Positions 1 through 8,460 are shown, counted from the stretch's first letter. The stretch: DNA of 11,297 nt from SAR202 cluster bacterium Io17-Chloro-G7 (GCA_002817055.1 MUCU01000059.1:1-11297); one strand, 5' to 3'. Notes: generated from the letters alone by a model not told the origin. Program-made: numbers and translations.

Positions 1-47
1 AAATTTCGCCCTTCCCCATCAAGCACCTCCACACACCTTTGGGGAAA

Positions 48-1002
48 TCATAAACTAAATTTCAAACTATGTTCAAGTTTTGAGATAGTTTCTAAGTCGT
101 CGCCATTTATCAGGATTATCGTAGCACCAGGCTGCTCAGCTTCTTCTTGGGCACCGGCACTGAAGGTCGATGTTGTAATGAAGATGCCACGCTCGTACCT
201 GCCAATCATTCCGCCCTTGAAATCGCGTATAGCTGGCGAGCCTACCTGGTTTCCTTCCGCCCAGCGTTTAGCTTGAAAACAACATAATAGTTTCAGGAAT
301 GGGACACTACCTTCACCGTCAATCCCGCCATCACCTGAATGCCCTGTAACGTGGACGTCAGAGAGTCCTTTGTATTTCAGAAATTCGGCAACCAGGGCCT
401 TCGAATTGCGATGGAGCTAAAGAGTGCAAGTGGGCCTTCAACTCGTCGTCTATCATTAGCGCATCCGATGACGGCCTTTCGGTCTCAATAGGCGCGGGTG
501 TTGGTGGGAATCCTGGAGTCACGGCGATAGATGGATCCCGACCTTGAGTTGTAACCTGTCCGTCGTCAGGCGCTGGTGCAGGCGCAGGCGGAGGTTCGCT
601 CTTCATGGAACGTAAAGGCTTGGGTTGCCACCTAGCACCTGCGGCCTCAGATATGGAGTAGTCAGACCGAATGAATTCCTCCTCTGAGTCGAGCCCCAAG
701 CGCTTCAGATTGCTCCGTAGCCGTTGCTTGCCCTCAGGTGTGATTTCCCACATTCCAGGGCGGTCACCGTTAAGCTGCCTCATCTTCTTAAGATTATTTC
801 TGGCCCAAGCGATCATGTTGGGCCATACTAACTCCCCTGTTTTGCGTAACTGCTTCATATCATTGGCTGTCAGGGCAGGGAGGTGTTTGCTTACCGCTTG
901 GCAGAATGCGGGATATTCGATTAATCTTTGGATCCGACCACCATGTCGCTCCAATTCGAGGAGAAGCGGGAGCTCGATATCTGCGTAGCTTGGTAGCGCC
1001 AT
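48..1002 (-). pseudogene. mrr: Mrr-like type IV restriction endonuclease, frameshifted
   Basis: Mrr-family enzymes are DNA endonucleases that cut modified or foreign DNA. The first frame (ATG at 1000-1002) gives a winged-helix Mrr N-terminal domain over about residues 1-95 (motifs WPNMIAWARNNLKKM and ITPEGKQRL), a Pro/Ala-rich linker (about 135-175), then LHSLAPSQFE, the usual entry to the catalytic domain. After that Glu (201) the frame runs 13 unrelated residues to a stop. Skipping one G at 398-399 restores the expected reading: ALVAEFLKYKGL, then GDGGID (Asp about 228), then FQAKRW (Gln 243, Lys 245), continuing to TGA at 48-50. The repaired product would be 317 aa, close to the usual length of about 300. 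A GAGG-type ribosome site (GAGGTGG) precedes the ATG. It lies 38 bp downstream of valS on the same strand and may share its transcript. The break is either a real inactivating insertion or a single-base sequencing/assembly error. Confidence 0.85.
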
Positions 1003-1040
1003 GTTAGTCCACCTCGCTGTTGGTCCTTTACCAGTACCCC

Positions 1041-3749
1041 TTAGCCGCTAATTTGCTGGATTATTTCATCAAGGCGCTGTTTACGCTCTTGCAAGCTTTT
1101 GAGCCGCTCTTCCTCGGTTTCCACAACATCCGGTTTGGCTTTGGCCCGGAAATTCGGATTGGACACCAACTTGGAAACCCGCTCTAGGTTATGAGCGCAG
1201 TCGTCCCGTTCCTCTTGAAGGCGCAGGGACTCCGCCGCAAGGTCCACTACTCCTTCCAATGGCAGGTGGACCACCAACTGGTCGACCAACAAGGTCACGC
1301 CACGACCGGTGTTCGCCGGGACCGAATCGCCGGAATAAATCCGTAAGGGTTCCACTCGGGAGAGGGCCCGGATGACTTCGGATTCCTCTTCCAACGCTTG
1401 CAAAGCGCCGTTGGCCTGTACCACTGCCTCCAGATTCTGGTTGGCGGGAATATGCAACTGGGCCCGGGCGTTTCGTACGGCCCTGATGGCTTGCATAACC
1501 AGCGCAATTTCCTCTTCTGCTCGGTCGTCTCGCCGGTCCCCATTCGCCGTCGGATAGGGCGAAACCATGATAGATTCAGCCGCATTGCCTTCGCTGCCGG
1601 ATTCTTGGGGCAACCGGGCCAACAGGTTTTGCCAGATTTCTTCGGTGATAAAGGGCATGAATGGATGGAGCAGCCGTAATGTTCTCTCTAGGACATGGGC
1701 CAATACCGGCAAGGGCGATGGGCCTGTCCCGGAGCGCATGCGAATCTTGGCCATCTCTATGTACCAGTCGCAGAACTCGTTCCAAATAAAGTCGTACAGC
1801 TTTTGCTGGGCGTCTCCCAGTTCGAAGTTCTCCAGGGAGGCATTCACCTCGGCGGTGACCCGGTCCAACCGGGCGACAATCCAGCGGTCTTCCCGGTGAC
1901 TGGGTAACGGCAGGTCGTGCCAACCGTCCAAGCCTGGCTTGCCTTCGAGGCTAGTCATAACGAACCTGGCGGCGTTCCAGACCTTGTTGGCGAAGTTGCG
2001 GGCCGATTCCAGCCTAGATTCGGTGAAACGCAGGTCGTTGCCGGGAGCGGTGCCGGTGGTCAGGGCAAACCTCAGAGCGTCGGTACCGTACTTGTCGGAC
2101 AACTCCAAGGGGTCCATGGTGTTGCCCCTGGTTTTGCTCATCTTGGCGCCGGTGGCGTCCCGGATCAATCCGTGGAGGAACACAGTGCGGAAGGGTACCT
2201 CGCCGGTGTTTTCGATGCCCAACATAATCATGCGGGCGACCCAGAAGAACAGAATGTCGTAGCCGGTTTCCAACACCGATGTGGAGTAAAAATAACTCAA
2301 GTCTTCGGTGTCCCCCGGCCAACCCAGGGTGGAGTGGGGCCACAGACCGGAACTGAACCAAGTGTCCAGAACGTCTTGGTCTTGCTCCAGGTTAGTTGAG
2401 CCGCACCCTGCGCAGCTTGCCGGGTCTTCCACCGAGACGGTCATATGGCTACAATCGCCGCAATACCAGACCGGAATCCGGTGTCCCCACCACAACTGTC
2501 GGCTGATACACCAATCCCGTATGTTTTCCAGCCAGTTTAGGTAAACCCGGTTGAACCTCTCCGGCACCACCCGTATTTCTCCTCCGAAAACGGCGGCGTG
2601 GGCCCGGCCAGCGATGCTGTCGGGTTGGTCGTGCTTCCCCAGGTTTACAAACCATTGAAGGCTGATTAACGGCTCTACGACAGAGGCGCATCTTTGGCAG
2701 TGGCCCACCGAGTGGCGGTATTCTTCGGTCTTTTCCAGCAACCCCATGGCGTCCAATTCGCTGGCAATCTCCCGGCGGGCTTGGAAACGTTCCATCCCGG
2801 CATACTTGCCACCGGCCTCGGTAATATTGCCGTCCAGACCGATGATATTGATAATTGGCAAATTGTGGCGTTGGCCGATGTCGAAGTCGACAGGGTCATG
2901 GCCGGGGGTGACTTTAAGCGCTCCGGTGCCGAATTCCGGCTGAATTGCCTCGTCGCCCACCACGGGGATGCTGCGGTCCATGATTGGCAGGATGACCGCT
3001 CGCCCCAAGGCGTTTTTATGTTTGGGATCGTCGGGGTGAACCGCAACGCCCGTGTCGCCCAACATTGTCTCAGGGCGTGTCGTCGCCACAGTCACATTGT
3101 TTGCCGGGTCGTCGGCAATGGGGTAACGGATGTAGTACAACGTGCCATCGACTTCGCTGTAGTCCACCTCAAGGTCGGAAAGGGCAGTGGCGCAGCGGGG
3201 GCACCAGTTGATGATTCGCTCGTGCCGGTAAATTAACCCTTTTTTGTAGAGATTCAGGAAGGTAGTCCGGACGGCCCGGCTGGGTCCCGGGTCCAGGGTA
3301 AATTTATGGCGGCTCCAGTCGGCCGAGAGGCCCAATCGCCGGGACTGCTCATGGATAACACCACCGAACTTGCGGACATGGTCCCACACCATTTCAACAA
3401 ATTCTTCGCGGTCGAACTGGTGGCGGTTCTTGCCTTCTTCAGCCAACCGCCGCTCGACGGCCCACTGGGTCGCGATGCCAGCGTGGTCGGTGCCGGGAAG
3501 CCAGAGAGTCGGGTCGCCCAGCATACGATGCCAGCGGACCAATGCGTCTTCAATGGCCTTTTCCAGGGCGTGGCCCAAGTGGAGCTCGCCGGTCACGTTG
3601 GGAGGCGGCATAATGATGGTAAAAGGAGGCTTATCCTTGTCTATGGTGGCTGTAAAGTAGTCTTTATCCAGCCATTCCTGGTAAATCCGCTTTTCAACAT
3701 CGGCGGCATTGTAGGCGCTGGGAATGTCGGACGAGGCCCGTGAGGTCAT
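1041..3749 (-). CDS. valS: Valyl-tRNA synthetase
   Basis: This class I aminoacyl-tRNA synthetase charges tRNA(Val) with valine in the cytoplasm and edits mischarged threonine. The 902-aa length is normal for the family. Visible motifs are the HIGH signature as HLGH (residues 57-60, in PPPNVTGELHLGHALE), GTDHAGIATQ (86-95), the editing-domain motif TTRPETMLGDTG (223-234) with GTGALKVTPGHDP (275-286), and the KMSKS loop as KMSKT (536-540). Cys pairs CPRC (183-186), CQRC (351-354), C430-x-x-C433 and CAGC (446-449) look like zinc-binding knuckles. The last 60 or so residues are charged and heptad-like, matching the C-terminal tRNA-binding coiled coil. The chosen ATG has AAAGGA seven bases upstream. 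All key residues are present and it is expected to be functional. No T-box leader was found in the 263 bp upstream. The mrr pseudogene follows 38 bp downstream. Confidence 0.98.
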   Translation of the reverse strand: MTSRASSDIPSAYNAADVEKRIYQEWLDKDYFTATIDKDKPPFTIIMPPPNVTGELHLGHALEKAIEDALVRWHRMLGDPTLWLPGTDHAGIATQWAVERRLAEEGKNRHQFDREEFVEMVWDHVRKFGGVIHEQSRRLGLSADWSRHKFTLDPGPSRAVRTTFLNLYKKGLIYRHERIINWCPRCATALSDLEVDYSEVDGTLYYIRYPIADDPANNVTVATTRPETMLGDTGVAVHPDDPKHKNALGRAVILPIMDRSIPVVGDEAIQPEFGTGALKVTPGHDPVDFDIGQRHNLPIINIIGLDGNITEAGGKYAGMERFQARREIASELDAMGLLEKTEEYRHSVGHCQRCASVVEPLISLQWFVNLGKHDQPDSIAGRAHAAVFGGEIRVVPERFNRVYLNWLENIRDWCISRQLWWGHRIPVWYCGDCSHMTVSVEDPASCAGCGSTNLEQDQDVLDTWFSSGLWPHSTLGWPGDTEDLSYFYSTSVLETGYDILFFWVARMIMLGIENTGEVPFRTVFLHGLIRDATGAKMSKTRGNTMDPLELSDKYGTDALRFALTTGTAPGNDLRFTESRLESARNFANKVWNAARFVMTSLEGKPGLDGWHDLPLPSHREDRWIVARLDRVTAEVNASLENFELGDAQQKLYDFIWNEFCDWYIEMAKIRMRSGTGPSPLPVLAHVLERTLRLLHPFMPFITEEIWQNLLARLPQESGSEGNAAESIMVSPYPTANGDRRDDRAEEEIALVMQAIRAVRNARAQLHIPANQNLEAVVQANGALQALEEESEVIRALSRVEPLRIYSGDSVPANTGRGVTLLVDQLVVHLPLEGVVDLAAESLRLQEERDDCAHNLERVSKLVSNPNFRAKAKPDVVETEEERLKSLQERKQRLDEIIQQISG

Positions 3750-4012
3750 TGCGTGGTCCTTTATCGCTTTGGGGCGTCCCGTACACTGGGGAGCCCCATT
3801 TAAACGTCAGGAGTAGACTTCAAGCAAATATATCATTGATAGCCTGGGAGCGTCCATGAGGAGTTTTGAGAGTTGAAAAGGTCGTAATAATCCACGACAG
3901 AGGAGAGCCGGAGGGAGAAAAATTAAGGGATGGTGGTGGAGGCTAAAATGGGAAGCTGCTTTTGACTTATGCCCTGGCAGGCTCAGGTTCGGATAATAAT
4001 CCAGATCGTTGT

Positions 4013-4747
4013 TTAAGCCCCAACTTTCTCTGGCACCGCGCCGGTTGCTAGTTCCAGAAGGGCCAGGCGCTTCATTCCCTTGTTGGTGTCGCTGGCTACC
4101 CGGGCCGGGTCCCAGATTTTTATGCGCCGTTTGTGCAGCCAGTAAGTAAACTCTTTATTGTCGGAGAGGCTTAACGGTTGGCGGCCAGTGAGGTGGACCT
4201 CCTCCCGGAATTTTTCTATGAGATCGGTCTTTGAGGCCTCGTAAATGTGGGCGTAGGCCTCCTCAATCAAATCCTCACTGTCCGAATAGCATCTGGCGAT
4301 GTGCCTTTTACGCACGGCCTCTTCCACCGATAGCTGCAAAGCCTCTTCCACCACCACGCCGTACCAATAATTGAGGTAGGCCCGGTGTTTATTGGCGCCT
4401 AATAAATCTCGAAACTCCTCCGGCCCTACCGTCTCGGGGAATCGACCGTAAAACAGCAAGTTTTCCTTTTCTTCTACCGGAATAATGCCGTCCAACTCGG
4501 CGCACAACCTTTCTGCCAGAACCAGCCAATCAAAGGCCTCACCTTGGATTAGATACCGGTATGTCCGGCCTTGGTACTCCTCTTGGGGTTGGGTCCAAAG
4601 GCCGATGGCTTCCAAAATTGCCAGGTGCCAGGGTGTTCCGGACTGAACCCGCGCTTTTAGGTGCAGCAACGCTTCGGGCGCATTCTGGGCCAGCCCTGGC
4701 GAGTCTTCGGCCCCTGGAAAGGGGTTCTGGTTGATTTCCGGGTCCAT
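4013..4747 (-). CDS. Conserved protein of unknown function, coupled to polX
   Basis: I do not recognise a named family; the protein resembles ones I associate with Chloroflexota genomes, but that is recall, not a search. It has 244 residues, is soluble-looking, mostly helical, and has no signal peptide or membrane segment. Notable stretches are WHLAILEAIGLW (40-51), YLIQGEAFDWLVLAERLCAEL (65-85), an acidic helical run SDSEDLIEEAYAHIYEASK (155-173) and a basic, aromatic C-terminal patch FTYWLHKRRIKIWDP (200-214). The ATG lies three bases after the polX stop codon, and its purine-rich ribosome site (GAGAGGCGG) is inside the last polX codons. Translation is therefore very probably coupled to polX, which suggests a related role in DNA repair or replication, but nothing in the sequence proves that. 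The pattern EAFDWLVLAERL may mark a conserved core. No catalytic motif is evident. Confidence 0.85.
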   Translation of the reverse strand: MDPEINQNPFPGAEDSPGLAQNAPEALLHLKARVQSGTPWHLAILEAIGLWTQPQEEYQGRTYRYLIQGEAFDWLVLAERLCAELDGIIPVEEKENLLFYGRFPETVGPEEFRDLLGANKHRAYLNYWYGVVVEEALQLSVEEAVRKRHIARCYSDSEDLIEEAYAHIYEASKTDLIEKFREEVHLTGRQPLSLSDNKEFTYWLHKRRIKIWDPARVASDTNKGMKRLALLELATGAVPEKVGA

Positions 4748-4750
4748 AGC

Positions 4751-6526
4751 TTAGCCGCCTCTCGTTAGGGCTGCTTCAAAGATTCCGATGCGTTCCGGCT
4801 TCGGCGTCGTGATGAAAGCTAGGAACTGGTCCAGAGGCAAAGTATTTAGCAAATGCCTGGATTCGCACCAGGCTCTACGGGCCACGGCGATGCCGTAACG
4901 CCTTTGGCTTAGGTCCGGGTAGTGATGAGAGTCGGTGCTAACCACTAATGGGACGCTCAACTCCCGGGCTCGGTAGGCGTGAATGTCCTTCAAGTCCAAG
5001 CGTTCCGGGGAAGCGTTAATTTCCAGGGCTGTGCCTGTTGCTTTTGCTGCTTGAAGTACCGCCTCCAAATCGAACTCCGTGGGTTCCCGTCGACCGATTA
5101 AGCGGGTGGACAGGTGGCCTATGATCGTCACGGCTGGATGGTGCATGGCCTTGATGATCCGCTGGGTCATGGTTTCACTGTCTTGACCCATGGCCGAGTG
5201 AACCGATGCTACCACCACGTCCAACTGGGCCAGCAACTCGTCGGGATAGTCCAATGTTCCGTCGGCCCGGATGTCGACCTCAGAGCCGCAGAGAATCTTG
5301 ATGGAGTGCTTGCTTTGTAGGGAGCGCAGCAGTGCGATTTGCTCGCTTAGCCTTTCGTTGGAAAGACCGTTGGCGACGCCCCGACCAGAAGAATGGTCGG
5401 TCAAGGCCATGTATTGGTATCCTTGGTCAGCCGCAGCGACCACCATGGTTTCGATGGGGTCTCGACCGTCGCTCCAATTGCTGTGCAGGTGGAGGTCGCC
5501 CGTCAGGTCGGTTTCTTGGACTAACTTGGGCAATTTGCTCTCTTGGGCCGAATCCAACTCCCACATGCCAAGTCTAAGTTCCGGCGATATGTAGGGTAGT
5601 CCGAGACGAGCGTAAAACGCGGTTTCGTCGGCAAACTCTTCCACCTTGCCGGTGCTAACCTCGGTTATCCCGTACTCATTCAGGGACAACCCCATGCGGT
5701 TGGCGTAGTCGCGCAGGCGGATATTGTGTTGCTGGCTTCCGGTGAAGTACTGAAGCATTGCTCCGAAAGATTCTGGTCCGCTGAGACGCAGGTCTACCTG
5801 TATCCCTGGCTCGACAACAACGCTGGTTTTCTTTGGGCCGTGTACCAAGACTTCTTGGACGATATCCAGAGATACCAAGGCATTTCCAGCATCTTCTGGA
5901 CTTGGAGAAGTGCCCACCAAGTCGATGTCGCCGATGGTTTCTTCCCACCGTCTCAGACTGCCCGCCGGGAAAAGGGGACCTATTTCCGGGCAGATTTCTC
6001 GGAGCCGACTAATGACATTTTCGGCCAAAGGCAAGGCTTGGCCTATCGGGGTTCTCTGGTCCTTGGTCCGCAGGGTCTTGATATGGCGCAGGATGTTGTC
6101 GGCGGCTTTCTGGCCCATTCTGGGCAGGGACGCCATCCTGCCGTCCCGCACCGCTTGCTCCACGCCTTCAACTGTGCTTATTTCCAGCTCTTTGGTAATG
6201 AGCATAGCCGTCTTGGGACCGACTCCTGGCACATCCATGAGGGTCAGAACCCCGTCGGGCAACTCGGCGATCAGCCTTTCGTAGGCCGAAACCCGCCCGG
6301 AGTCCAGCAACTCGTGGATCTTGTCGTTGATGGCCTTGCCAATACCGGGGATTTTCTTCAGGTCAGTACCGTCAGCAACTGCCTGAGCAACGGAGAAGGA
6401 CAGGTTCTCAATGGTACGGGCGGCCCGCTGGTAGGCCCTCACTTTGAACACCGTGTCTCCCTTCATTTCAAGAAGGGTGCCCATGTTTTGAAACAATTGG
6501 GCTATGTCATCGTTGCTAAGTGTCAT
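4751..6526 (-). CDS. polX: DNA polymerase X family protein with PHP domain
   Basis: Bacterial PolX fills short DNA gaps in base-excision-type repair, and its PHP domain is a metal-dependent 3'-5' exonuclease/phosphoesterase. At 591 aa it matches the usual length of about 570-590. In order: an N-terminal 8-kDa-like region with two helix-hairpin-helix motifs (IPGIGKAI near 59-66 and VPGVGPKTA near 99-107); the nucleotidyltransferase core with GSLRRWEETIGDID (Gly189/Ser190, Asp200 and Asp202) and third carboxylate Asp245 in IQVDLRL; then PHP motifs HLHSNWSDG (His346, His348), LTDHS (Asp377, His378), Glu416, His443, His471 and STDSHH (Asp532, His534). Every metal ligand I would expect is present, so both activities look intact. 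The ribosome site before the ATG is weak (GAAGT). It is first in a two-gene unit with the 244-aa gene and is transcribed away from the MBL gene. Confidence 0.96.
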   Translation of the reverse strand: MTLSNDDIAQLFQNMGTLLEMKGDTVFKVRAYQRAARTIENLSFSVAQAVADGTDLKKIPGIGKAINDKIHELLDSGRVSAYERLIAELPDGVLTLMDVPGVGPKTAMLITKELEISTVEGVEQAVRDGRMASLPRMGQKAADNILRHIKTLRTKDQRTPIGQALPLAENVISRLREICPEIGPLFPAGSLRRWEETIGDIDLVGTSPSPEDAGNALVSLDIVQEVLVHGPKKTSVVVEPGIQVDLRLSGPESFGAMLQYFTGSQQHNIRLRDYANRMGLSLNEYGITEVSTGKVEEFADETAFYARLGLPYISPELRLGMWELDSAQESKLPKLVQETDLTGDLHLHSNWSDGRDPIETMVVAAADQGYQYMALTDHSSGRGVANGLSNERLSEQIALLRSLQSKHSIKILCGSEVDIRADGTLDYPDELLAQLDVVVASVHSAMGQDSETMTQRIIKAMHHPAVTIIGHLSTRLIGRREPTEFDLEAVLQAAKATGTALEINASPERLDLKDIHAYRARELSVPLVVSTDSHHYPDLSQRRYGIAVARRAWCESRHLLNTLPLDQFLAFITTPKPERIGIFEAALTRGG

Positions 6527-6571
6527 CGGACTTCATATTTCTGATCAAGGTACAGGAATTCGGCTTTTTCG

Positions 6572-6577
6572 AGTATA
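6572..6577 (-). promoter_or_regulatory. Possible -10 element for polX
   Basis: On the minus strand the sequence reads GGTTATACTCG, giving a TATACT hexamer about 45 bases before the polX ATG. There is no convincing -35 at 16-18 bases; a TGACA lies about 20 bases upstream. Weak call based only on the hexamer and its position. Confidence 0.25.
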
Positions 6578-6805
6578 ACCCCTTTTCGTGGCTAAATTGT
6601 CACGTCTGAACCGGCGGCAAGAACCGCTCGATAATGGTGGTTTGATAATCAGATATTTCGATCGCAGAAGCTCTGAGACTCGAGTTCAGTCCCCATTCTT
6701 GTCGAGGGGGTCGCTTTAGCCTTTAATTTGGTAATTCCGGCGGCCAAACAGCGTCAGGAAAAGCAGGTTTGGCAACAAGTGCATACTAAATGGGTGTGCG
6801 AGTCG

Positions 6806-6835
6806 TTGACCGGTTACGGGCAATTTTATTATACT
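6806..6835 (+). promoter_or_regulatory. Sigma70-like promoter for the MBL-fold gene
   Basis: TTGACC at 6806-6811 and TATACT at 6830-6835 are separated by 18 bases, each one or two mismatches from the sigma70 consensus. It points toward the plus-strand MBL gene about 250 bases downstream, so the 111-base inverted repeat would lie inside the 5' leader of that transcript. The call is by consensus only; no other plus-strand gene could use it. Confidence 0.45.
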
Positions 6836-6873
6836 CTATACTGACCTAAGCCCCTAGCCCCCGCAAGCGGCTG

Positions 6874-6984
6874 TGCCTCAAAAGTCTCCAGGAGTACGTC
6901 ATTCTGATAGAAGCGAAGAATCTTTTACGCTCGAGGCAATAGATTCTTCTTCGCTGCGCTCCTCAGAATGACAGATTTGAGGCA
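6874..6984. repeat. Nested inverted repeat, MITE-like palindrome
   Basis: Three pairs of complementary blocks are nested. The outer pair is TGCCTCAAA (6874-6882) with TTTGAGGCA (6976-6984). The middle pair is GTCATTCTGA (6898-6907) with TCAGAATGAC (6963-6972). The inner pair is GAAGAATCT (6915-6923) with AGATTCTTC (6941-6949). The arms differ by a short insertion in the right arm, leaving a bulge. The GTCATTCTGA...GAAGAATCT type of palindrome recurs in many genomes as a non-coding interspersed repeat, from memory. No transposase gene is present, so it would be non-autonomous. No clear target-site duplication was found. Confidence 0.75.
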
Positions 6985-7070
6985 AGATCCCGGCACGCGC
7001 ATTTGGGGTTTGTGTCCTTTTCTGGCATCAAATTTTACTTCTCCCGTTAGCTTGATATTCAATATGTCTC

Positions 7071-7075
7071 AGGAG
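7071..7075 (+). promoter_or_regulatory. AGGAG ribosome site that decides the MBL start
   Basis: AGGAG at 7071-7075 overlaps the first candidate GTG (7075-7077) and so cannot serve it. It sits 11 bases before the in-frame GTG at 7087-7089, which gives a product opening MDITWLGHSCF, the typical start of this family. The spacing is a little long but acceptable. Confidence 0.5.
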
Positions 7076-7086
7076 TGGCACTAATC

Positions 7087-7731
7087 GTGGATATTACTTG
7101 GTTGGGACATTCCTGTTTTCGCTTGAGGTCCGACGATCTTGTGATTCTGACCGACCCTTATCCCCTTTCGTTGGGGTTGAGGCCGGATGCCAGGCCAGCG
7201 ACAGTAGTGACGGTGAGCAACACCCATCCCAACCACAGCAACATTGAAGACGTAACTGGCGAGCCAAAGGTTTTCCACGTACCGGGCGAGTATGAGTACT
7301 CAAGGATTTCCGTTCGGGGTGTTATGACCCCATTGCCACCGGACACGGCGATGGATCAACGGAACGTTGCTTATTCTATCGAGATTGACGGCGTGAATAT
7401 TTGCCATTTGGGGGACATATCCCGACCTCTAGGCACCCGCCAACTTGATGAGTTGTCTCCGGTGGACGTGTTGCTGGTGCCAACGGGAGGGGGCTGTACC
7501 ATGGATTTAGCTGCAGTGCTGCAGATCATGCAAGACCTGGGTCCCAAAGTGGTGATACCCATGCACTACCGCATCCCCCCGATTGACGAAGAATTACAAG
7601 GGGTCGATGTATTTTTGAGCCGAATGGGATTGAGCGATGTGCAACCTCAACCACGCTTGGTTGCTACGGCGTCAAATCTCTCACCGGATATGAGGGTGGT
7701 CCTGTTGGCATCTCAGGGTCGAGCGGCGTAA
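7087..7731 (+). CDS. Metallo-beta-lactamase-fold protein (COG2220-like), altered metal motif
   Basis: The protein has the layout of the short UlaG/COG2220-type Zn-dependent hydrolase-like group: start ITWLGHSCFRL, then LTDPYP, a VTVSNTHPNHSN metal-loop region, GEYE, CHLGDIS (His and Asp), and a late IPMHYR His. I start it at the GTG at 7087 (214 aa) rather than the GTG at 7075 (218 aa). Residue numbers here count from 7075. The canonical HxHxDH loop should fall at 49-54 but reads N49-T50-H51-P52-N53-H54: the first His and the Asp are both Asn. Related proteins, as I recall them, carry HDHPxHN here. His111, Asp114 and His164 remain. Metal binding or catalysis may therefore be changed or lost, and the substrate is unknown. 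It is the only plus-strand gene in the window and likely monocistronic, with a small hairpin after its stop. Confidence 0.88.
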   Translation: MDITWLGHSCFRLRSDDLVILTDPYPLSLGLRPDARPATVVTVSNTHPNHSNIEDVTGEPKVFHVPGEYEYSRISVRGVMTPLPPDTAMDQRNVAYSIEIDGVNICHLGDISRPLGTRQLDELSPVDVLLVPTGGGCTMDLAAVLQIMQDLGPKVVIPMHYRIPPIDEELQGVDVFLSRMGLSDVQPQPRLVATASNLSPDMRVVLLASQGRAA

Positions 7732-7750
7732 CCCGAACCATCGGTTTGGG
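7732..7750 (+). terminator. Small hairpin just after the MBL stop codon
   Basis: CCCGAACC and GGTTTGGG form an 8-bp stem with one G-T wobble and a 3-base loop, starting immediately after the TAA. No T-run follows, so it is a weak candidate for intrinsic termination between the converging MBL gene and the 192-aa gene. Confidence 0.3.
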
Positions 7751-7822
7751 CCTAGCGAAAGAAACCTCGGGGTCAATTCCACGATTCTTTCCCCAGCATG
7801 TTTCAGGGTGCCATCGCTGGTC

Positions 7823-8401
7823 TTAATCCAGCCTCCGACGAGCCAGCAATATCATCCCCGCCCCGGCAGCTACCGCAACTGCGCCTACGATCAGCGCCAA
7901 CCGTGGAATAGCGGTGATTGCAGGGTCCCCCGGTACCGGCAATATTGCTGTGGGTGTGGGTTGCATGGTGGGGGTCACAGTGGGTATGGGCGTAGGAACC
8001 GGCAAAGGCAGATTGAAGGTTAAGTCCGCGACGTAGAAATCAAAAACCCCAACGAAGTCGGTCGTCTCTTCGGCCTTGATGCGCCCAAAGTCATTAACTA
8101 AGTAGAAGCTGACCGGGAGCCCGATTAGCGCCTCGTCCGAAGGATTAACCTCCAGAGACTCGTACCTCCCACCTGCTTGCAATTCAACGGGTTTGCTTTC
8201 AAATCCGGTCACGCAATCGAGCACACAGCCGATTAGTTTAGTGCCAGCTGGCGCCGGAACGCCTTGAAGAGTGACTGTCCCCGAATAAAAGTCTTGGAAA
8301 AATGGCTGAGGGGGCCTTTCGCCCTGCTGTGGCACAGCGCCTATAGCAGTGACGGCCATAACCACGATCGTTAATATAAGGAAAGTCGCCTCCCACCGCA
8401 C
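7823..8401 (-). CDS. Exported membrane-anchored protein with PT-rich linker
   Basis: I do not know a named family. The 192-aa product opens with a signal-peptide-like hydrophobic segment (about 6-22, ending AIGAVP). A globular region follows (about 34-130), starting FYSGTVTLQGVPAPAGTKL and containing two close Cys (59 and 63). Next come a Pro/Thr linker (about 132-165, VPTPIPTVTPTMQPTPT), a C-terminal hydrophobic helix (about 167-187) and a basic tail ARRRLD. This predicts export with the N-terminal domain outside and the C-terminus anchored in the membrane. The 'G-T-V-x-x-x-G-x-x-A-x-x-G-T' opening resembles, at the level of spacing, the first domain of the two collagen-like proteins downstream in the window, suggesting a distant relative. 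The start is GTG with GGGAGG eight bases upstream. It is a separate unit from the 469-aa gene, which ends 448 bp upstream at a strong terminator. Confidence 0.85.
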   Translation of the reverse strand: MRWEATFLILTIVVMAVTAIGAVPQQGERPPQPFFQDFYSGTVTLQGVPAPAGTKLIGCVLDCVTGFESKPVELQAGGRYESLEVNPSDEALIGLPVSFYLVNDFGRIKAEETTDFVGVFDFYVADLTFNLPLPVPTPIPTVTPTMQPTPTAILPVPGDPAITAIPRLALIVGAVAVAAGAGMILLARRRLD

Positions 8402-8460
8402 CGCAACCGCCTCCCTGGATTAAATGGGCGTTCTGCCCGTAGATCCAGTGCCCTAAGGGT

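Larger units (their letters stand above)
6527..7074. other. Divergent intergenic region between polX and the MBL gene
   Basis: No protein-coding gene is supported in these 548 bases, and no tRNA cloverleaf was recognised. It should contain the promoters for polX (minus) and the metallo-beta-lactamase-fold gene (plus). It holds a promoter-like pair near 6806-6835, a -10-like element for polX at 6572-6577, and a 111-base nested inverted repeat at 6874-6984. The stretch 6600-6800 shows nothing I can name. Confidence 0.6.

Noticed and set aside
12..46. TTCCCC/GGGGAA pair after the mrr stop as a terminator
   Set aside because: The stem is only 6 bp with a loop of about 23 bases and no T-run follows on the minus strand.
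4031..4040. TGGCACCGCG on the plus strand, matching the T-box riboswitch core
   Set aside because: It lies inside the coding end of the 244-aa gene, lacks the AGGG preceding the core, and has no plus-strand gene after it; valS is on the other strand and its own upstream region has no such motif.
5726..6544. Long plus-strand open frame (272 aa) opposite polX
   Set aside because: It is fully antisense to an intact polX with all catalytic residues, its product has no recognisable motif, and high-GC antisense frames are often open by chance.
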